A stretch of DNA of 64,000 nucleotides. Origin: Eubacterium ruminantium (GTDB lineage: Bacteria; Bacillota; Clostridia; Lachnospirales; Lachnospiraceae). Location of the stretch: the NCBI GenBank assembly GCA_900108205.1, contig FNUU01000008.1, positions 62,001 to 126,000 of the forward strand, written 5' to 3'. Positions 8,447 through 17,528 of the stretch are shown piece by piece. Under the pieces are notes generated by a model. It was given only the letters and a program-made list of their open reading frames with translations. It was not told the DNA's origin and did not search any database. The position numbers and the translations under genes are program-made. How positions within the stretch are numbered: the first letter of the stretch is position 1; each line of letters opens with the position of its first letter.

Positions 8447-8484
8447 AAGAGCCGGTTATTGATAAATATTCCCGGTTCTTTTTT
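8447..8484 (+). terminator. Terminator after the AlkD-like gene
   Basis: AAGAGCCGG at 8447-8455 pairs with CCGGTTCTT at 8472-8480 (one G-U pair), followed by a T run. The remaining spacer to 8704 holds a weak inverted repeat (GAGGTAT at 8538-8544, ATACCTC at 8584-8590) and no other feature I can support. Confidence 0.8.
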
Positions 8485-8704
8485 AGCACATAAAACAATT
8501 ATATAACCTCTTGCTGTATGTTAAATCAGCTGTATCAGAGGTATCACGGCGTTGATAAAATAAGAGTTTTCAAGGTGTTGAATATACCTCATGCATATGG
8601 TAAGATGTTAATTTGATAAAACATGTAATGAGAGTCGGAAAATATTTATATATGATATTGTGGTCCGGCTTTATACTTCAATAAAATTTTAGGAGGAATT
8701 AACA

Positions 8705-9313
8705 GTGAGTGATATGAATATTGTATGTTTGGATCTTGAGGGAGTTCTTGTACCGGAAATCTGGATTGCTTTTGCTGAGGCAAGCGGTATTCCTGAATTA
8801 AAGAGAACAACAAGAGACGAACCTGATTATGATAAGCTTATGAAGTGGAGAATCGGTATCCTTAAGGAGCACAACCTTGGACTTAAGGAGATACAGGAAA
8901 CAATAGAGAAGATAGATCCACTTCCTGGAGCAAGAGAATTCCTTGACAGTCTTAAGGAGCTTACTCAGGTGATCATAATCAGTGATACCTTTACACAGTT
9001 TGCAAAGCCTCTTATGAAGAAGCTTGGATGGCCTACAATATTCTGCAATACTCTTGAAGTTGCTGAAAATGGAGAAATCACCGGTTTTAAAATGAGATGT
9101 GAGCAGTCTAAGCTTACAACAGTGAAGGCTCTTCAGTCAGTTGGTTTTGAAACCATTGCAAGCGGTGACAGCCATAATGATCTCGGAATGATCAAGGCAA
9201 GCAAGGCAGGTTTCCTGTTCAGATCAACAGAGGCTATTAAGGCTGAATATCCTGAGCTTCCTGCATTTGAAGAGTATGATGAACTTCTTGAGGCTATCAA
9301 GAAAGCACTGTAA
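8705..9313 (+). CDS. thrH: Bifunctional phosphoserine phosphatase/homoserine phosphotransferase ThrH
   Basis: HAD-superfamily protein of 202 residues, the usual ThrH length. HAD motif I is CLDLEGVLVPE (nucleophile Asp), motif II is IISDTF, and the late acidic motif is SGDSHNDLGM. The segment WRIGILKEHNLGLKEIQETI matches the ThrH cap. The family dephosphorylates phosphoserine and can transfer phosphate to homoserine, linking serine and threonine synthesis. The start is GTG at 8705, with AGGAGG eight bases before; an ATG at 8714 is less well placed. Cytosolic and probably transcribed alone. Confidence 0.85.
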   Translation: MSDMNIVCLDLEGVLVPEIWIAFAEASGIPELKRTTRDEPDYDKLMKWRIGILKEHNLGLKEIQETIEKIDPLPGAREFLDSLKELTQVIIISDTFTQFAKPLMKKLGWPTIFCNTLEVAENGEITGFKMRCEQSKLTTVKALQSVGFETIASGDSHNDLGMIKASKAGFLFRSTEAIKAEYPELPAFEEYDELLEAIKKAL

Positions 9314-9395
9314 TAGTAAGGTTATTTAGAATCGATATACCGGTATAGCTGTTAATATAATCCTTTAGCAGCTTTAACCGGGTTATGGGGTGAAT

Positions 9396-10112
9396 ATGGC
9401 AGAAAAAATATATACTATACCGGTAAATGATGCCTTTAACAGCGGATGTGAATGCCCTCTATGCAGGTTATATGCCGATCTTGAGAGGGATTCCATTGAT
9501 TTTGCTATGGGACCGAGTTATATGGAGGATGATAACCGTGAGATAACTGACAGGATGTGGTTTTGTCCGCCGCATGTCAGAATGCTTTATGCAGAGAAAA
9601 ACAGGCTTGGGCTTGCGCTCATGATGAATACTCATACCAATAAGGTTATCAGAGATTTAAAAGAGGCAGTTGCCAAAGGACATGGTGCCAAATCCGGACT
9701 TTTCAGTAAAGCAGGAAAATCTGCGGTGGGTACGTATATCGACGAGCTTGAGAAGAGCTGCTTTATATGTGACAGGATTCAGAAAATCTTTCCGAGATAC
9801 ATAGATACAATTTTCCATATGTGGAAAAATGATAAAGAATTTATCGATAAATTTAAGGAGAGTAAGGGCTTCTGCACTTATCATTTTGGACTTCTCTATG
9901 ATGAAGCTCCGAATAAACTCAGTAAATCACAGTGTGAAGAATTTACGGATGCACTGGTTAAGGTTTATTTCGAGAATATGGAAAGAGTAAATGGTGATGT
10001 CAGCTGGTTCATTGATAAATATGATTATCGATATAAGGATGCACCATGGAAGAATTCCAAGGATGCACTTCCGAGAGGAATCATCAAGGACAGTCATACC
10101 ATTATTGAATAA
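9396..10112 (+). CDS. DUF6062 family protein with duplicated Cys/His motifs
   Basis: Predicted 238 residues. The ATG at 9396 follows GGGG by five bases; an in-frame GTG at 9390 is possible. Two similar halves each carry a CxxC and a later CxxH: CECPLC with FCPPH near residues 16-60, and CFIC with FCTYH near residues 125-165. Such spacing suggests two zinc-binding modules. The family is uncharacterised; I recognise it as DUF6062 from this pattern. It lies between thrH and a large metallopeptidase gene that starts 20 bases downstream, so it may be cotranscribed with the latter. Confidence 0.7.
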   Translation: MAEKIYTIPVNDAFNSGCECPLCRLYADLERDSIDFAMGPSYMEDDNREITDRMWFCPPHVRMLYAEKNRLGLALMMNTHTNKVIRDLKEAVAKGHGAKSGLFSKAGKSAVGTYIDELEKSCFICDRIQKIFPRYIDTIFHMWKNDKEFIDKFKESKGFCTYHFGLLYDEAPNKLSKSQCEEFTDALVKVYFENMERVNGDVSWFIDKYDYRYKDAPWKNSKDALPRGIIKDSHTIIE

Positions 10113-10132
10113 AACAGAAAGCGAGTAATAGT

Positions 10133-13042
10133 TTGATAAAGAATTATACACTTATAGAAGAGAGAAAATTACCTGAGATAGAAGGAACAGGTTACCTTCT
10201 GTCACACAATAAGACAAAGGCAAGGGTGCTTATTGTTGATAATAATGATGAGAATAAGGTTTTTTGTATAGGCTTCAGAACGCCGCCTGAAAACTCCAAG
10301 GGCGTTCAGCATATTATCGAGCATACTGTCCTTTGCGGTTCAAAGAAATATCCTGTCAAGGATCCTTTTGTTGAACTCTGTAAGGGATCACTCAATACAT
10401 TTCTTAATGCAATGACTTATCCGGACAAGACCCTTTATCCGGTTGCCAGCTGCAATGATAAGGATTTTCAGAATCTTATGGATGTATATCTGGATGCTGT
10501 ATTTAATCCGAACATCTATGACAAGGAAGAGATTTTTATGCAGGAGGGCTGGCATTATGAGATGGAAAGTCCTGATGCACCGCTTACCATTAACGGCGTT
10601 GTATATAATGAAATGAAAGGTGTTTATTCGTCTGCGGATTCCGTGGCTGCAAGAGCTATAGAAAACTCTTTGTTCCCGGATACGGTTTACAGTCTTGATT
10701 CCGGTGGCGCACCGACAGATATTCCGGAGCTTTCCAGAGAAGAATATCTGGACTGCCACAGAAGATTCTATCATCCGTCTAACAGCTATATTTATCTCTA
10801 TGGCGATATGGATTTCAATGAAAAACTTGAATATATAGACAGAGAATATTTGTCAAAATATGACTACCTCAAAGTGGATTCGGAGATAACGGCACAGAAG
10901 ACCTTTGATGCTCCGAGAGAATTTGAGGCTTATTATGCTGTTTCAGAGGATGAGGATTTAAAACAGAATACCTACCTTTCGTATAATACTGTTGTGGGAA
11001 AGAGTACGGATGTGACTCTTAATACAGCATTTGATATTCTCTGTTATATGCTGCTGGATACACCGGGCGCACCGCTTAAGAAGGCAATCGTGGATACAGG
11101 TATATGTGCAGAGGTGGACAGTACCTATGAAGACGAGCTTATGCAGCCGGAGTTTTCCATCATTGCAAGAAACTCTGATGAAGAAAATAAAGAAGTATTT
11201 ATCAATACAATAAATGAAACTCTCACCCAGATGATTGAGAAGGGGCTGGATAAGAAGGCACTTCTTGCTGCTGTAAATCATTTTGAATTTAAACATAAAG
11301 AAGCTAATTTCGGACGTTATCCGAAGGGGCTTATGCTTATTCTGGATGCCTTTGGCAGCTGGCTTTATGATGAAAAGGAAGCCCTCACAAGGTTCTCGAT
11401 GAATGGGGTCTATGAAGAACTGAAGAACCATATAGATGATGGCTTCTTTGAGGATATTATCAGAAAATATATACTTCAGAATCCTCATAAAACTATTGGC
11501 GTTATAAAGCCATCCTATACGGTGGGCAAGGAGGCTGAAGAAGCGTTAAATGAAAAGCTTCAGAGTATACGTGACAGCCTTACAGCGGAGGAAATAGAGA
11601 AAATAGTAGAAGAAACAAGGCATCTTAAAGAATATCAGAGTGAACCTTCTTCTGAAGAGGATCTGGAGAAGATACCTATGCTTCAGATTTCGGATATAAA
11701 GAAGGAAGCAAGGAAACTTGTAAACAGAGAATGCTCTGTGGATGATTATAAGGTGATCGCCCATGATATTTTTACAAATGGCATAAGTTATCTTACAGTG
11801 AATTTCAGTACTGTGGATCTTTGCGAAGAGGAGATCTATGCGTCTGCACTTCTTTCTGAAGTTTTGAAATATGTTGATACGGATAAATACCCGGTATCAG
11901 AGCTCTCCGGAGAGATCGATATAAAAACCGGAGGAATGGCATTTGGAGTAGGTGTTGTCACAAAAACAGACGGTTCACCATATTCATATTTCTTCGCTAA
12001 GATGAAATGCTTTGATGAGAATATCAAAGACGGTGTCGAACTTCTTTCCGAGGTGATGTTCCATTCGCATATTACCGACAGAAAGAAGCTTAAGGAGATC
12101 ATTTCCGAGACAAAGGCAAATATTAAAATGGACCTTCTGGAATCAGGGAATGTTACGGCTTCGCTTCGTGCCTGCTCACATTTAAATAAGGCTACTCTTA
12201 TAAAGGAAAAGCAGGAAGGACTGGATTATTACAGATTTCTGGATGAGCTTGAGAAGAATTATGATGATAAATATGAGGAGGCAGCGGCTCTTTTAGAGAG
12301 AACTCTTAAGAAGATACTCAGAAAAGATACGCTCACATTCTCATTTATATCTGATAAAAAACCGGAAGATGCGCTGAGAGGACTTCTTCAGCCGGCATTT
12401 TCCGAACTTTCTGAAGAGGAGCTTGGAGAAGCTGCTCTGCTTTCTGTCAATAAAGAAAATGAGGGCTTTACCTCTGCTTCAAAGGTACAGTATGTTGTAT
12501 CGGCAGGTGATTATTCAGCTGCGGGACTTAAATATACCGGCGCACTTAATGTACTCAGAATAATATTTGGCTATGAATATCTCTGGCTGAATGTAAGAGT
12601 AAAGGGCGGAGCATATGGATGCTATGCGAATTTTACACGTTCGGGTCTTTCTATGATGAGTTCCTACAGAGATCCTAAGCTTAAGGAAACGCTGGATATT
12701 TATAAGGATGCTTATGAATATGTGAAGAACTTTGAAGTGTCCGACAGAGATATGACAAAGTATATAATCGGTACTATAGGAGGAATCGACACTCCGTTCA
12801 CACCACAGTCTCTGGGTGGATTTTCATTTGCAAGCTATCTTATGGGTATTACTGATGAAGATATCCAGAGGGATAGAGATGAAGTGCTCAGTACGGACAG
12901 AGATACCATAAGAAGCCTTGCTCCGTATGTTAAGGTTGTTGCTGATGAGAATTCGGTGGTCTGTGCAGTAGGAAATGAAGACACGATAAAGGCTTCGTCA
13001 GAGCTTTTCGATAAGGTGGAGAATATTTATGCAGGAAAATAA
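10133..13042 (+). CDS. M16C-type zinc metallopeptidase (insulinase family, presequence-protease-like)
   Basis: Protein of 969 residues with the inverted zinc motif HIIEH in GVQHIIEHTVLCGSKKYP and the downstream glutamate region of NGVVYNEMKGVYSS. The N-terminal sequence GYLLSHNKTKARVLIVDN matches that of family members, which supports the TTG start at 10133 even though its ribosome site is weak. Two peptidase-like halves plus an M16C central region give the family length of about 970. These enzymes degrade small peptides inside a closed chamber. The gene overlaps era by 14 bases, so the two should be co-translated. Confidence 0.9.
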   Translation: MIKNYTLIEERKLPEIEGTGYLLSHNKTKARVLIVDNNDENKVFCIGFRTPPENSKGVQHIIEHTVLCGSKKYPVKDPFVELCKGSLNTFLNAMTYPDKTLYPVASCNDKDFQNLMDVYLDAVFNPNIYDKEEIFMQEGWHYEMESPDAPLTINGVVYNEMKGVYSSADSVAARAIENSLFPDTVYSLDSGGAPTDIPELSREEYLDCHRRFYHPSNSYIYLYGDMDFNEKLEYIDREYLSKYDYLKVDSEITAQKTFDAPREFEAYYAVSEDEDLKQNTYLSYNTVVGKSTDVTLNTAFDILCYMLLDTPGAPLKKAIVDTGICAEVDSTYEDELMQPEFSIIARNSDEENKEVFINTINETLTQMIEKGLDKKALLAAVNHFEFKHKEANFGRYPKGLMLILDAFGSWLYDEKEALTRFSMNGVYEELKNHIDDGFFEDIIRKYILQNPHKTIGVIKPSYTVGKEAEEALNEKLQSIRDSLTAEEIEKIVEETRHLKEYQSEPSSEEDLEKIPMLQISDIKKEARKLVNRECSVDDYKVIAHDIFTNGISYLTVNFSTVDLCEEEIYASALLSEVLKYVDTDKYPVSELSGEIDIKTGGMAFGVGVVTKTDGSPYSYFFAKMKCFDENIKDGVELLSEVMFHSHITDRKKLKEIISETKANIKMDLLESGNVTASLRACSHLNKATLIKEKQEGLDYYRFLDELEKNYDDKYEEAAALLERTLKKILRKDTLTFSFISDKKPEDALRGLLQPAFSELSEEELGEAALLSVNKENEGFTSASKVQYVVSAGDYSAAGLKYTGALNVLRIIFGYEYLWLNVRVKGGAYGCYANFTRSGLSMMSSYRDPKLKETLDIYKDAYEYVKNFEVSDRDMTKYIIGTIGGIDTPFTPQSLGGFSFASYLMGITDEDIQRDRDEVLSTDRDTIRSLAPYVKVVADENSVVCAVGNEDTIKASSELFDKVENIYAGK

Positions 13043-13937
13043 TAGCTTTAGATCCGGATTTGTGGCTATGATAGGCAGGCCGAATGTGGGCAAATCGACA
13101 CTTATGAATATGCTTATCGGTCAGAAGATAGCTATAATGAGCAGTAAGGCTCAGACCACGAGAAGAAGGATTGAAACTGTATATACATGCGATGAGGGAC
13201 AGGTGGTATTCCTGGACACCCCAGGTATGAACAGATCCCGCAATAAGCTTGGAGATTTCATGATAAATGAAGTTACTGCGGGTATCGCGGATGCAGATAT
13301 AGTTCTGTGGATAGTAGAGCCTTCGGACAGAGTGAGTCAGGGAGAACAGGAAATAGCTGAAAGACTTAAGAATTCGGGTAAGAAGGTGATACTTGTAATA
13401 AACAAGGTGGACCTTTTTACGGATGAGGAAGTTTTTAAAGCTATCGATATGTATAAAAATGTACTTGATTTTCTTGAAATAGTACCGGTTTCGGCAGCTA
13501 AGGAGAAGAACAGGGATGAACTCCTGAAGGTTCTGATCAGCAGCCTTCCGGAGGGACCGATGTACTATGATGAAGAGACTGTGACAGAGGAAACAGAGAG
13601 AGAAATCTGTGCAGAGCTTATCAGGGAACAGGCACTTCAGAAGCTGGACAAGGAGATACCTCACGGCATCGCGGTTGAAATCGATACCATGAAGGAGAGA
13701 CCTGACGGAAGACTTATTGATATTGAAGCGACTATCATTTGCGAGAGAGACAGCCATAAGGGCATCATCATCGGCAAGGGCGGTGCTATGCTTAAGCGAA
13801 TTGGTACAGGAGCGCGTATCGAGATGGAGAAGCTTCTGGAGATTAAGGTAAATCTTAAGCTTTTTGTCAAGGTCAGACGTGACTGGAGAGATAACCAGAA
13901 TATGCTTAAAAACTTCGGTTACAGTGATAAAAAATAA
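13029..13937 (+). CDS. era: GTPase Era
   Basis: Protein of 302 residues. Motifs: G1 GRPNVGKST, G2 threonine region QTTRRRIETVY, G3 DTPG, G4 NKVD, and the C-terminal KH domain with GKGGAMLKRIG. Era binds the 3' end of 16S rRNA during small-subunit assembly. The ATG lies inside the end of the peptidase gene in another frame. It is followed by a 340-base repeat-filled spacer before the RecO-like gene. Confidence 0.96.
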   Translation: MQENNSFRSGFVAMIGRPNVGKSTLMNMLIGQKIAIMSSKAQTTRRRIETVYTCDEGQVVFLDTPGMNRSRNKLGDFMINEVTAGIADADIVLWIVEPSDRVSQGEQEIAERLKNSGKKVILVINKVDLFTDEEVFKAIDMYKNVLDFLEIVPVSAAKEKNRDELLKVLISSLPEGPMYYDEETVTEETEREICAELIREQALQKLDKEIPHGIAVEIDTMKERPDGRLIDIEATIICERDSHKGIIIGKGGAMLKRIGTGARIEMEKLLEIKVNLKLFVKVRRDWRDNQNMLKNFGYSDKK

Positions 13938-13957
13938 AACATAGAATGTATTATGAA

Positions 13958-14160
13958 TCGGATATATATTCGTAATCTGCGGATATATATCCGTTGTCAT
14001 GTGGATGATGGATGTGTTGAAAATATATCAGATGTTCTGCAGATGATGGGTGCGCAGAATATATATCGGATGTTCTGCAGATGGTGGATGTGTTGAAAAT
14101 ATATCAGATGTTCTGCAGATGATGGGCACGCAGAATATATATCAGATGTTATGCTGCGGT
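13958..14160. repeat. Degenerate ~38-bp tandem repeats between era and the RecO-like gene
   Basis: About six copies of a unit like AATATATCAGATGTTCTGCA plus GATGATGGGTGCGCAG. Clear copies start at 14021, 14058, 14096 and 14134, a spacing of 37-38 bases; those before 14021 are diverged. The array ends at the 31-base hairpin at 14161. The remaining bases to 14276 hold one more hairpin-prone stretch (ACATATC with GATATGT) and no gene. Confidence 0.8.
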
Positions 14161-14191
14161 ATTATGAGATGTGGGTTTTGCTTCTCATAAT
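14161..14191. repeat. 31-bp dispersed hairpin element, copy 1
   Basis: ATTATGAGA at 14161-14169 and TCTCATAAT at 14183-14191 are perfect inverted repeats around a TGTGGGTTTTGCT loop. The same 31-base element, with two differences in the loop, is at 50485-50515, 36 kb away, also in a spacer. Confidence 0.75.
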
Positions 14192-14276
14192 ACATATCAG
14201 ATATACTGCTAATGGCAGATATGTAGCACGGAATGTGAGTGAGTTGTTATAAGCAGGTTGGAATCAGGGTGTGAAC

Positions 14277-14951
14277 ATGGGATTTGAACAGGAAATTGCT
14301 GAAAAAGGAATAGTGCTTTCTGCTGCTTTATACGGTGATTATGGAAAGCGTCTGATAATCCTGACAGAGAATCTGGGCAGGATAACCGTTTTTGCCAAGA
14401 ATATCAGAAAACAGACTTCAAGGCTGACAGCTGCAGGACAGAGCTTTGTTATGGGCACCTTTAAACTCAGACCCGGAAGAGACAGTTATACTCTCGTGGC
14501 TGCGGATATCGATAACAGCTTTCTGGAACTGTCATATGATATGGATAAATTTTCTCTTGCATCGTATTTCTGTGAATTTGCCAGCTACTATACAAGAGAA
14601 GGACTGGCAGCGGCTGATGAATTGAATCTTCTTTATCTCGCATTTAAAGCGCTAATCAGAGACAATATAAGTGACAGGACGGTCAGACTTATATATGAGC
14701 TTAAATTTATGGATATTGAGGGGGAGGTTCCGGAGGTTGCTTCATTTACAAGAATCACAGAGGAAGAACGCTTCGTTCTGAATAATATTTTATCTCTTCC
14801 CATCAGCAGGGTTTTTTCATTTAATCTTACTGAAGAGCTTCTTACAGGAATGGAAAAAATATCAGGTTCTCTTATCAGAAAAAATGTGGATAAAGAATTT
14901 AAATCACTGGATGTAATGAAAAATCTTGATGTAGTCATAAAACAATCTTAA
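14277..14951 (+). CDS. recO: RecO-like DNA repair protein
   Basis: Predicted 224 residues starting at the ATG at 14277, with AGGG seven bases upstream; a GTG at 14271 is an alternative. The N-terminal half fits the RecO OB-fold (GIVLSAALYGDYGKRLIILT, GRITVFAKNIRK). RecO loads RecA onto SSB-coated single strands with RecF and RecR. The helical C-terminal half lacks the four-cysteine zinc site of many RecO proteins, and its sequence is divergent. The gene usually follows era in Firmicutes, which supports the assignment. Confidence 0.85.
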   Translation: MGFEQEIAEKGIVLSAALYGDYGKRLIILTENLGRITVFAKNIRKQTSRLTAAGQSFVMGTFKLRPGRDSYTLVAADIDNSFLELSYDMDKFSLASYFCEFASYYTREGLAAADELNLLYLAFKALIRDNISDRTVRLIYELKFMDIEGEVPEVASFTRITEEERFVLNNILSLPISRVFSFNLTEELLTGMEKISGSLIRKNVDKEFKSLDVMKNLDVVIKQS

Positions 14952-15024
14952 TTTATGGTTGAACTTTTTTGACTAAGATTGTAGAATATTGCAAGACTAA
15001 ATTCATAAAACGAAAAAGGAAAGC

Positions 15025-15831
15025 GTGAATAAAATGTTGATCAGAAAATGCAAAAGAACTATAACGGCATTTTTAGTTTTATGCTTAATGGCTTTTTTAT
15101 GTGCCTGCGGTAACAAAGAAGAAGAAAAAACTGAGGAGAAAAAAAACGTTCCGCCAAAGGATTACATCGGAAGTATTGATAAGGATACTCTTAAGATGAA
15201 TGGTGACGGAAGTATCCTCGAGATTGCCTGTGACGATTATTCCAAGGTTGATTTTAATATTTCCACTCTTGAGAGCGATCTTAAGCAGGAGATTGCAGAC
15301 TATAATGAAAAAAACGGAAAAACTGATATTTCCTTTCTTCAATACAGAAATGACAGCGGCGTCATAAAGGTTGCCATAAAGTATCTTAATATTGAAGCTT
15401 ATAATAAGTTCAATGGCACAGATTACAGACTTGAAATGTATTCTCCGGATGCAATACAGAAGATTCATATGGATGAACTTGAAAAGCAGGCGGAGGTCAT
15501 CATAAACAGCAAGATCGAGACTCTCTCTGAGGGAGAGCTTGCTGAGGCGGGTATCAGCAAGGATGATCTGAATGATCCTGTCAGAATTGCAGAGCTTACA
15601 GGGGCTTCTCCGGATGCAGAGCTTTCCGATGAGAAAGGCACGAAGGTTAAAGCTAAGGATATTGAAAATGAGACATATATGATGCTTATTACCAATATGG
15701 AAATCAGCTTTGATGCCGGAAACGGTGAGGTCTGCTATGTAAATGATCATGCAAAGATAGCAGGAAAGAACAGTGCAGAGACTGACGGAAAGGGATTTTC
15801 TGCTATAGTATTTACGCTTGGAATTGATTAA
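15025..15831 (+). CDS. Lipoprotein of unknown function
   Basis: Predicted 268 residues, starting at GTG with AAAAAGGA just upstream; the ATG at 15034 is an alternative. The signal peptide ends in the lipobox LCAC, so the mature protein would be lipid-anchored on the outer face of the membrane. A charged linker (KEEEKTEEKK) follows, then an alpha/beta domain with no motif I recognise. It lies between the RecO-like and glycyl-tRNA synthetase genes. No function assigned. Confidence 0.75.
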   Translation: MNKMLIRKCKRTITAFLVLCLMAFLCACGNKEEEKTEEKKNVPPKDYIGSIDKDTLKMNGDGSILEIACDDYSKVDFNISTLESDLKQEIADYNEKNGKTDISFLQYRNDSGVIKVAIKYLNIEAYNKFNGTDYRLEMYSPDAIQKIHMDELEKQAEVIINSKIETLSEGELAEAGISKDDLNDPVRIAELTGASPDAELSDEKGTKVKAKDIENETYMMLITNMEISFDAGNGEVCYVNDHAKIAGKNSAETDGKGFSAIVFTLGID

Positions 15832-15894
15832 GTATTAAAATTCAGTAAATCTGGTTTTTATATTAAGAAAATGAAAATTTGAAGGGAGATTTTT

Positions 15895-17292
15895 ATGGAA
15901 AAGTCAATGGAAAAGATTGTTGCCCTCGCAAAATCAAGAGGTTTCGTATATCCGGGTTCGGATATTTACGGCGGCCTTGCAAACACATGGGATTACGGCA
16001 ACATAGGTGTTGAACTTAAGAATAATATCAAGAAAGCATGGTGGAAGAAATTCATCCAGGAAAATCCATATAATGTAGGTGTAGACTGCGCCATCCTTAT
16101 GAATCCACAGGTTTGGGTAGCTTCAGGACATCTTGGAAGCTTTTCTGATCCTCTTATGGATTGTAAGGAATGTCACGAGAGATTCAGAGCAGATAAGGTT
16201 ATCGAGGATTTTGCTGCTGAAAACGGCATCACACTTGAGTCTTCAGTTGACGGCTGGTCAAATGAACAGATGGAGAAATTCATCGAGGACAATAATGTTC
16301 CATGTCCTGCCTGCGGAAAGCACAGCTTTACTTCAATCAGACAGTTTAATCTTATGTTCAAAACTTTCCAGGGCGTTACAGAGGATGCAAAGAATACTGT
16401 ATATCTCAGACCTGAAACAGCTCAGGGTATTTTTGTAAACTTTAAGAATGTTCAGAGAACCTCCCGTAAGAAGGTTCCTTTCGGTATCGGACAGATTGGT
16501 AAGTCCTTCAGAAATGAGATCACACCTGGTAACTTTACTTTCAGAACCAGAGAGTTCGAGCAGATGGAGCTTGAGTTCTTCTGCAAGCCGGGTACACAGA
16601 CAGAATGGTTCAATTACTGGAGAAGCTTCTGCTATAAGTGGCTTCTTGACCTTGGTATCAAGGAGGAGAATCTCAGACTCAGAGATCATGATCCTGAAGA
16701 GCTTTCATTCTATTCTGATCATACAACAGATATTGAATACGCATTTCCATTTACTGACTGGGGCGAGCTTTGGGGTATCGCTTCCAGAACAGATTATGAT
16801 CTTACACAGCATCAGAATACATCAGGTGAACCAATGGATTACTTCGATGATGAAACCCATGAGAAGTACATTCCTTATGTTGTTGAGCCTTCTCTCGGTG
16901 CTGACAGAGTAACACTTGCATTCCTTTGCGAGGCTTATGACGAAGAGGTACTTGATGCAGAGAAAAATGATGTCAGAACAGTACTTCATTTCCACCCGGC
17001 GATCGCACCTGTAAAGGTTGGCGTGCTTCCTCTTTCAAAGAAGCTCGGCGAGGGTGCTGAGAAGGTATTTAACGATCTCAGCAAATACTGGAACTGTGAA
17101 TACGACGACAGAGGAGCTATCGGTAAGAGATACAGAAGACAGGATGAGATTGGTACTCCTTTCTGTGTAACATATGACTTTGATTCCGAAACCGACGGCT
17201 GCGTAACTGTACGTGACAGAGACACAATGGAGCAGGAAAGAGTAAAGATTTCAGAACTTCGTGATTATTTCGAGAAGAAGATGGAATTTTAG
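15895..17292 (+). CDS. glyS: Glycyl-tRNA synthetase, alpha2 dimer type
   Basis: Protein of 465 residues, the size of the single-chain class II enzyme. Visible class II features include [15 protein letters not shown] near the N-terminus, the motif 2 region [21 protein letters not shown], the motif 3 region [14 protein letters not shown], and the anticodon-binding domain at the C-terminus ([12 protein letters not shown]). It charges tRNA-Gly in the cytosol. The ATG follows GAAGGGAGA. No T-box leader is visible in the 63 bases upstream, so it may be cotranscribed with the lipoprotein gene. Confidence 0.95.
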   Translation: MEKSMEKIVALAKSRGFVYPGSDIYGGLANTWDYGNIGVELKNNIKKAWWKKFIQENPYNVGVDCAILMNPQVWVASGHLGSFSDPLMDCKECHERFRADKVIEDFAAENGITLESSVDGWSNEQMEKFIEDNNVPCPACGKHSFTSIRQFNLMFKTFQGVTEDAKNTVYLRPETAQGIFVNFKNVQRTSRKKVPFGIGQIGKSFRNEITPGNFTFRTREFEQMELEFFCKPGTQTEWFNYWRSFCYKWLLDLGIKEENLRLRDHDPEELSFYSDHTTDIEYAFPFTDWGELWGIASRTDYDLTQHQNTSGEPMDYFDDETHEKYIPYVVEPSLGADRVTLAFLCEAYDEEVLDAEKNDVRTVLHFHPAIAPVKVGVLPLSKKLGEGAEKVFNDLSKYWNCEYDDRGAIGKRYRRQDEIGTPFCVTYDFDSETDGCVTVRDRDTMEQERVKISELRDYFEKKMEF

Positions 17293-17353
17293 TTTATTAG
17301 TTGTATTTTTATTTCTATTTTTGAAATAAAATGTTTCATATTGGTTAAAAATA

Positions 17354-17520
17354 TGTTATAATTCTTGTTACGAATGCGGGGGCTTGCAATAAGCTCCGTC
17401 AGGCCGATGATTTCGGATTCAGCCCTGTTAGCTGGATTCGTTATTCGGGTGCCTTCTATAAGGCGGATGCGGTACGCATTTCTCCGTTAGTTATAAAAAC
17501 ATAATAATTCTTAGGAGGTA
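17354..17520 (+). promoter_or_regulatory. Extended -10 promoter and structured leader of ppdK
   Basis: TG-T-TATAAT lies at 17354-17362. The leader of about 150 bases is rich in local helices: ACGAAT at 17370-17375 can close with ATTCGT around 17436-17441, enclosing GGGGCTT/AAGCTCC and CCGA/TCGG hairpins. These are followed by a perfect GCCTT-CTAT-AAGGC hairpin at 17451-17464 and ATGCG-GTA-CGCAT. The layout resembles a multibranched regulatory RNA. I do not recognise a known class, and there is no terminator or sequestered AGGAGG that I can define. Confidence 0.5.
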
Positions 17521-17528
17521 GTAACAAA

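Noticed and set aside
12930-14000. Open frame of 356 codons on the minus strand
   Set aside because: It is antisense to era, has no ribosome site, and its product has the Leu/Ser/His/Arg-rich composition typical of an antisense shadow; the repeats keep its end open.
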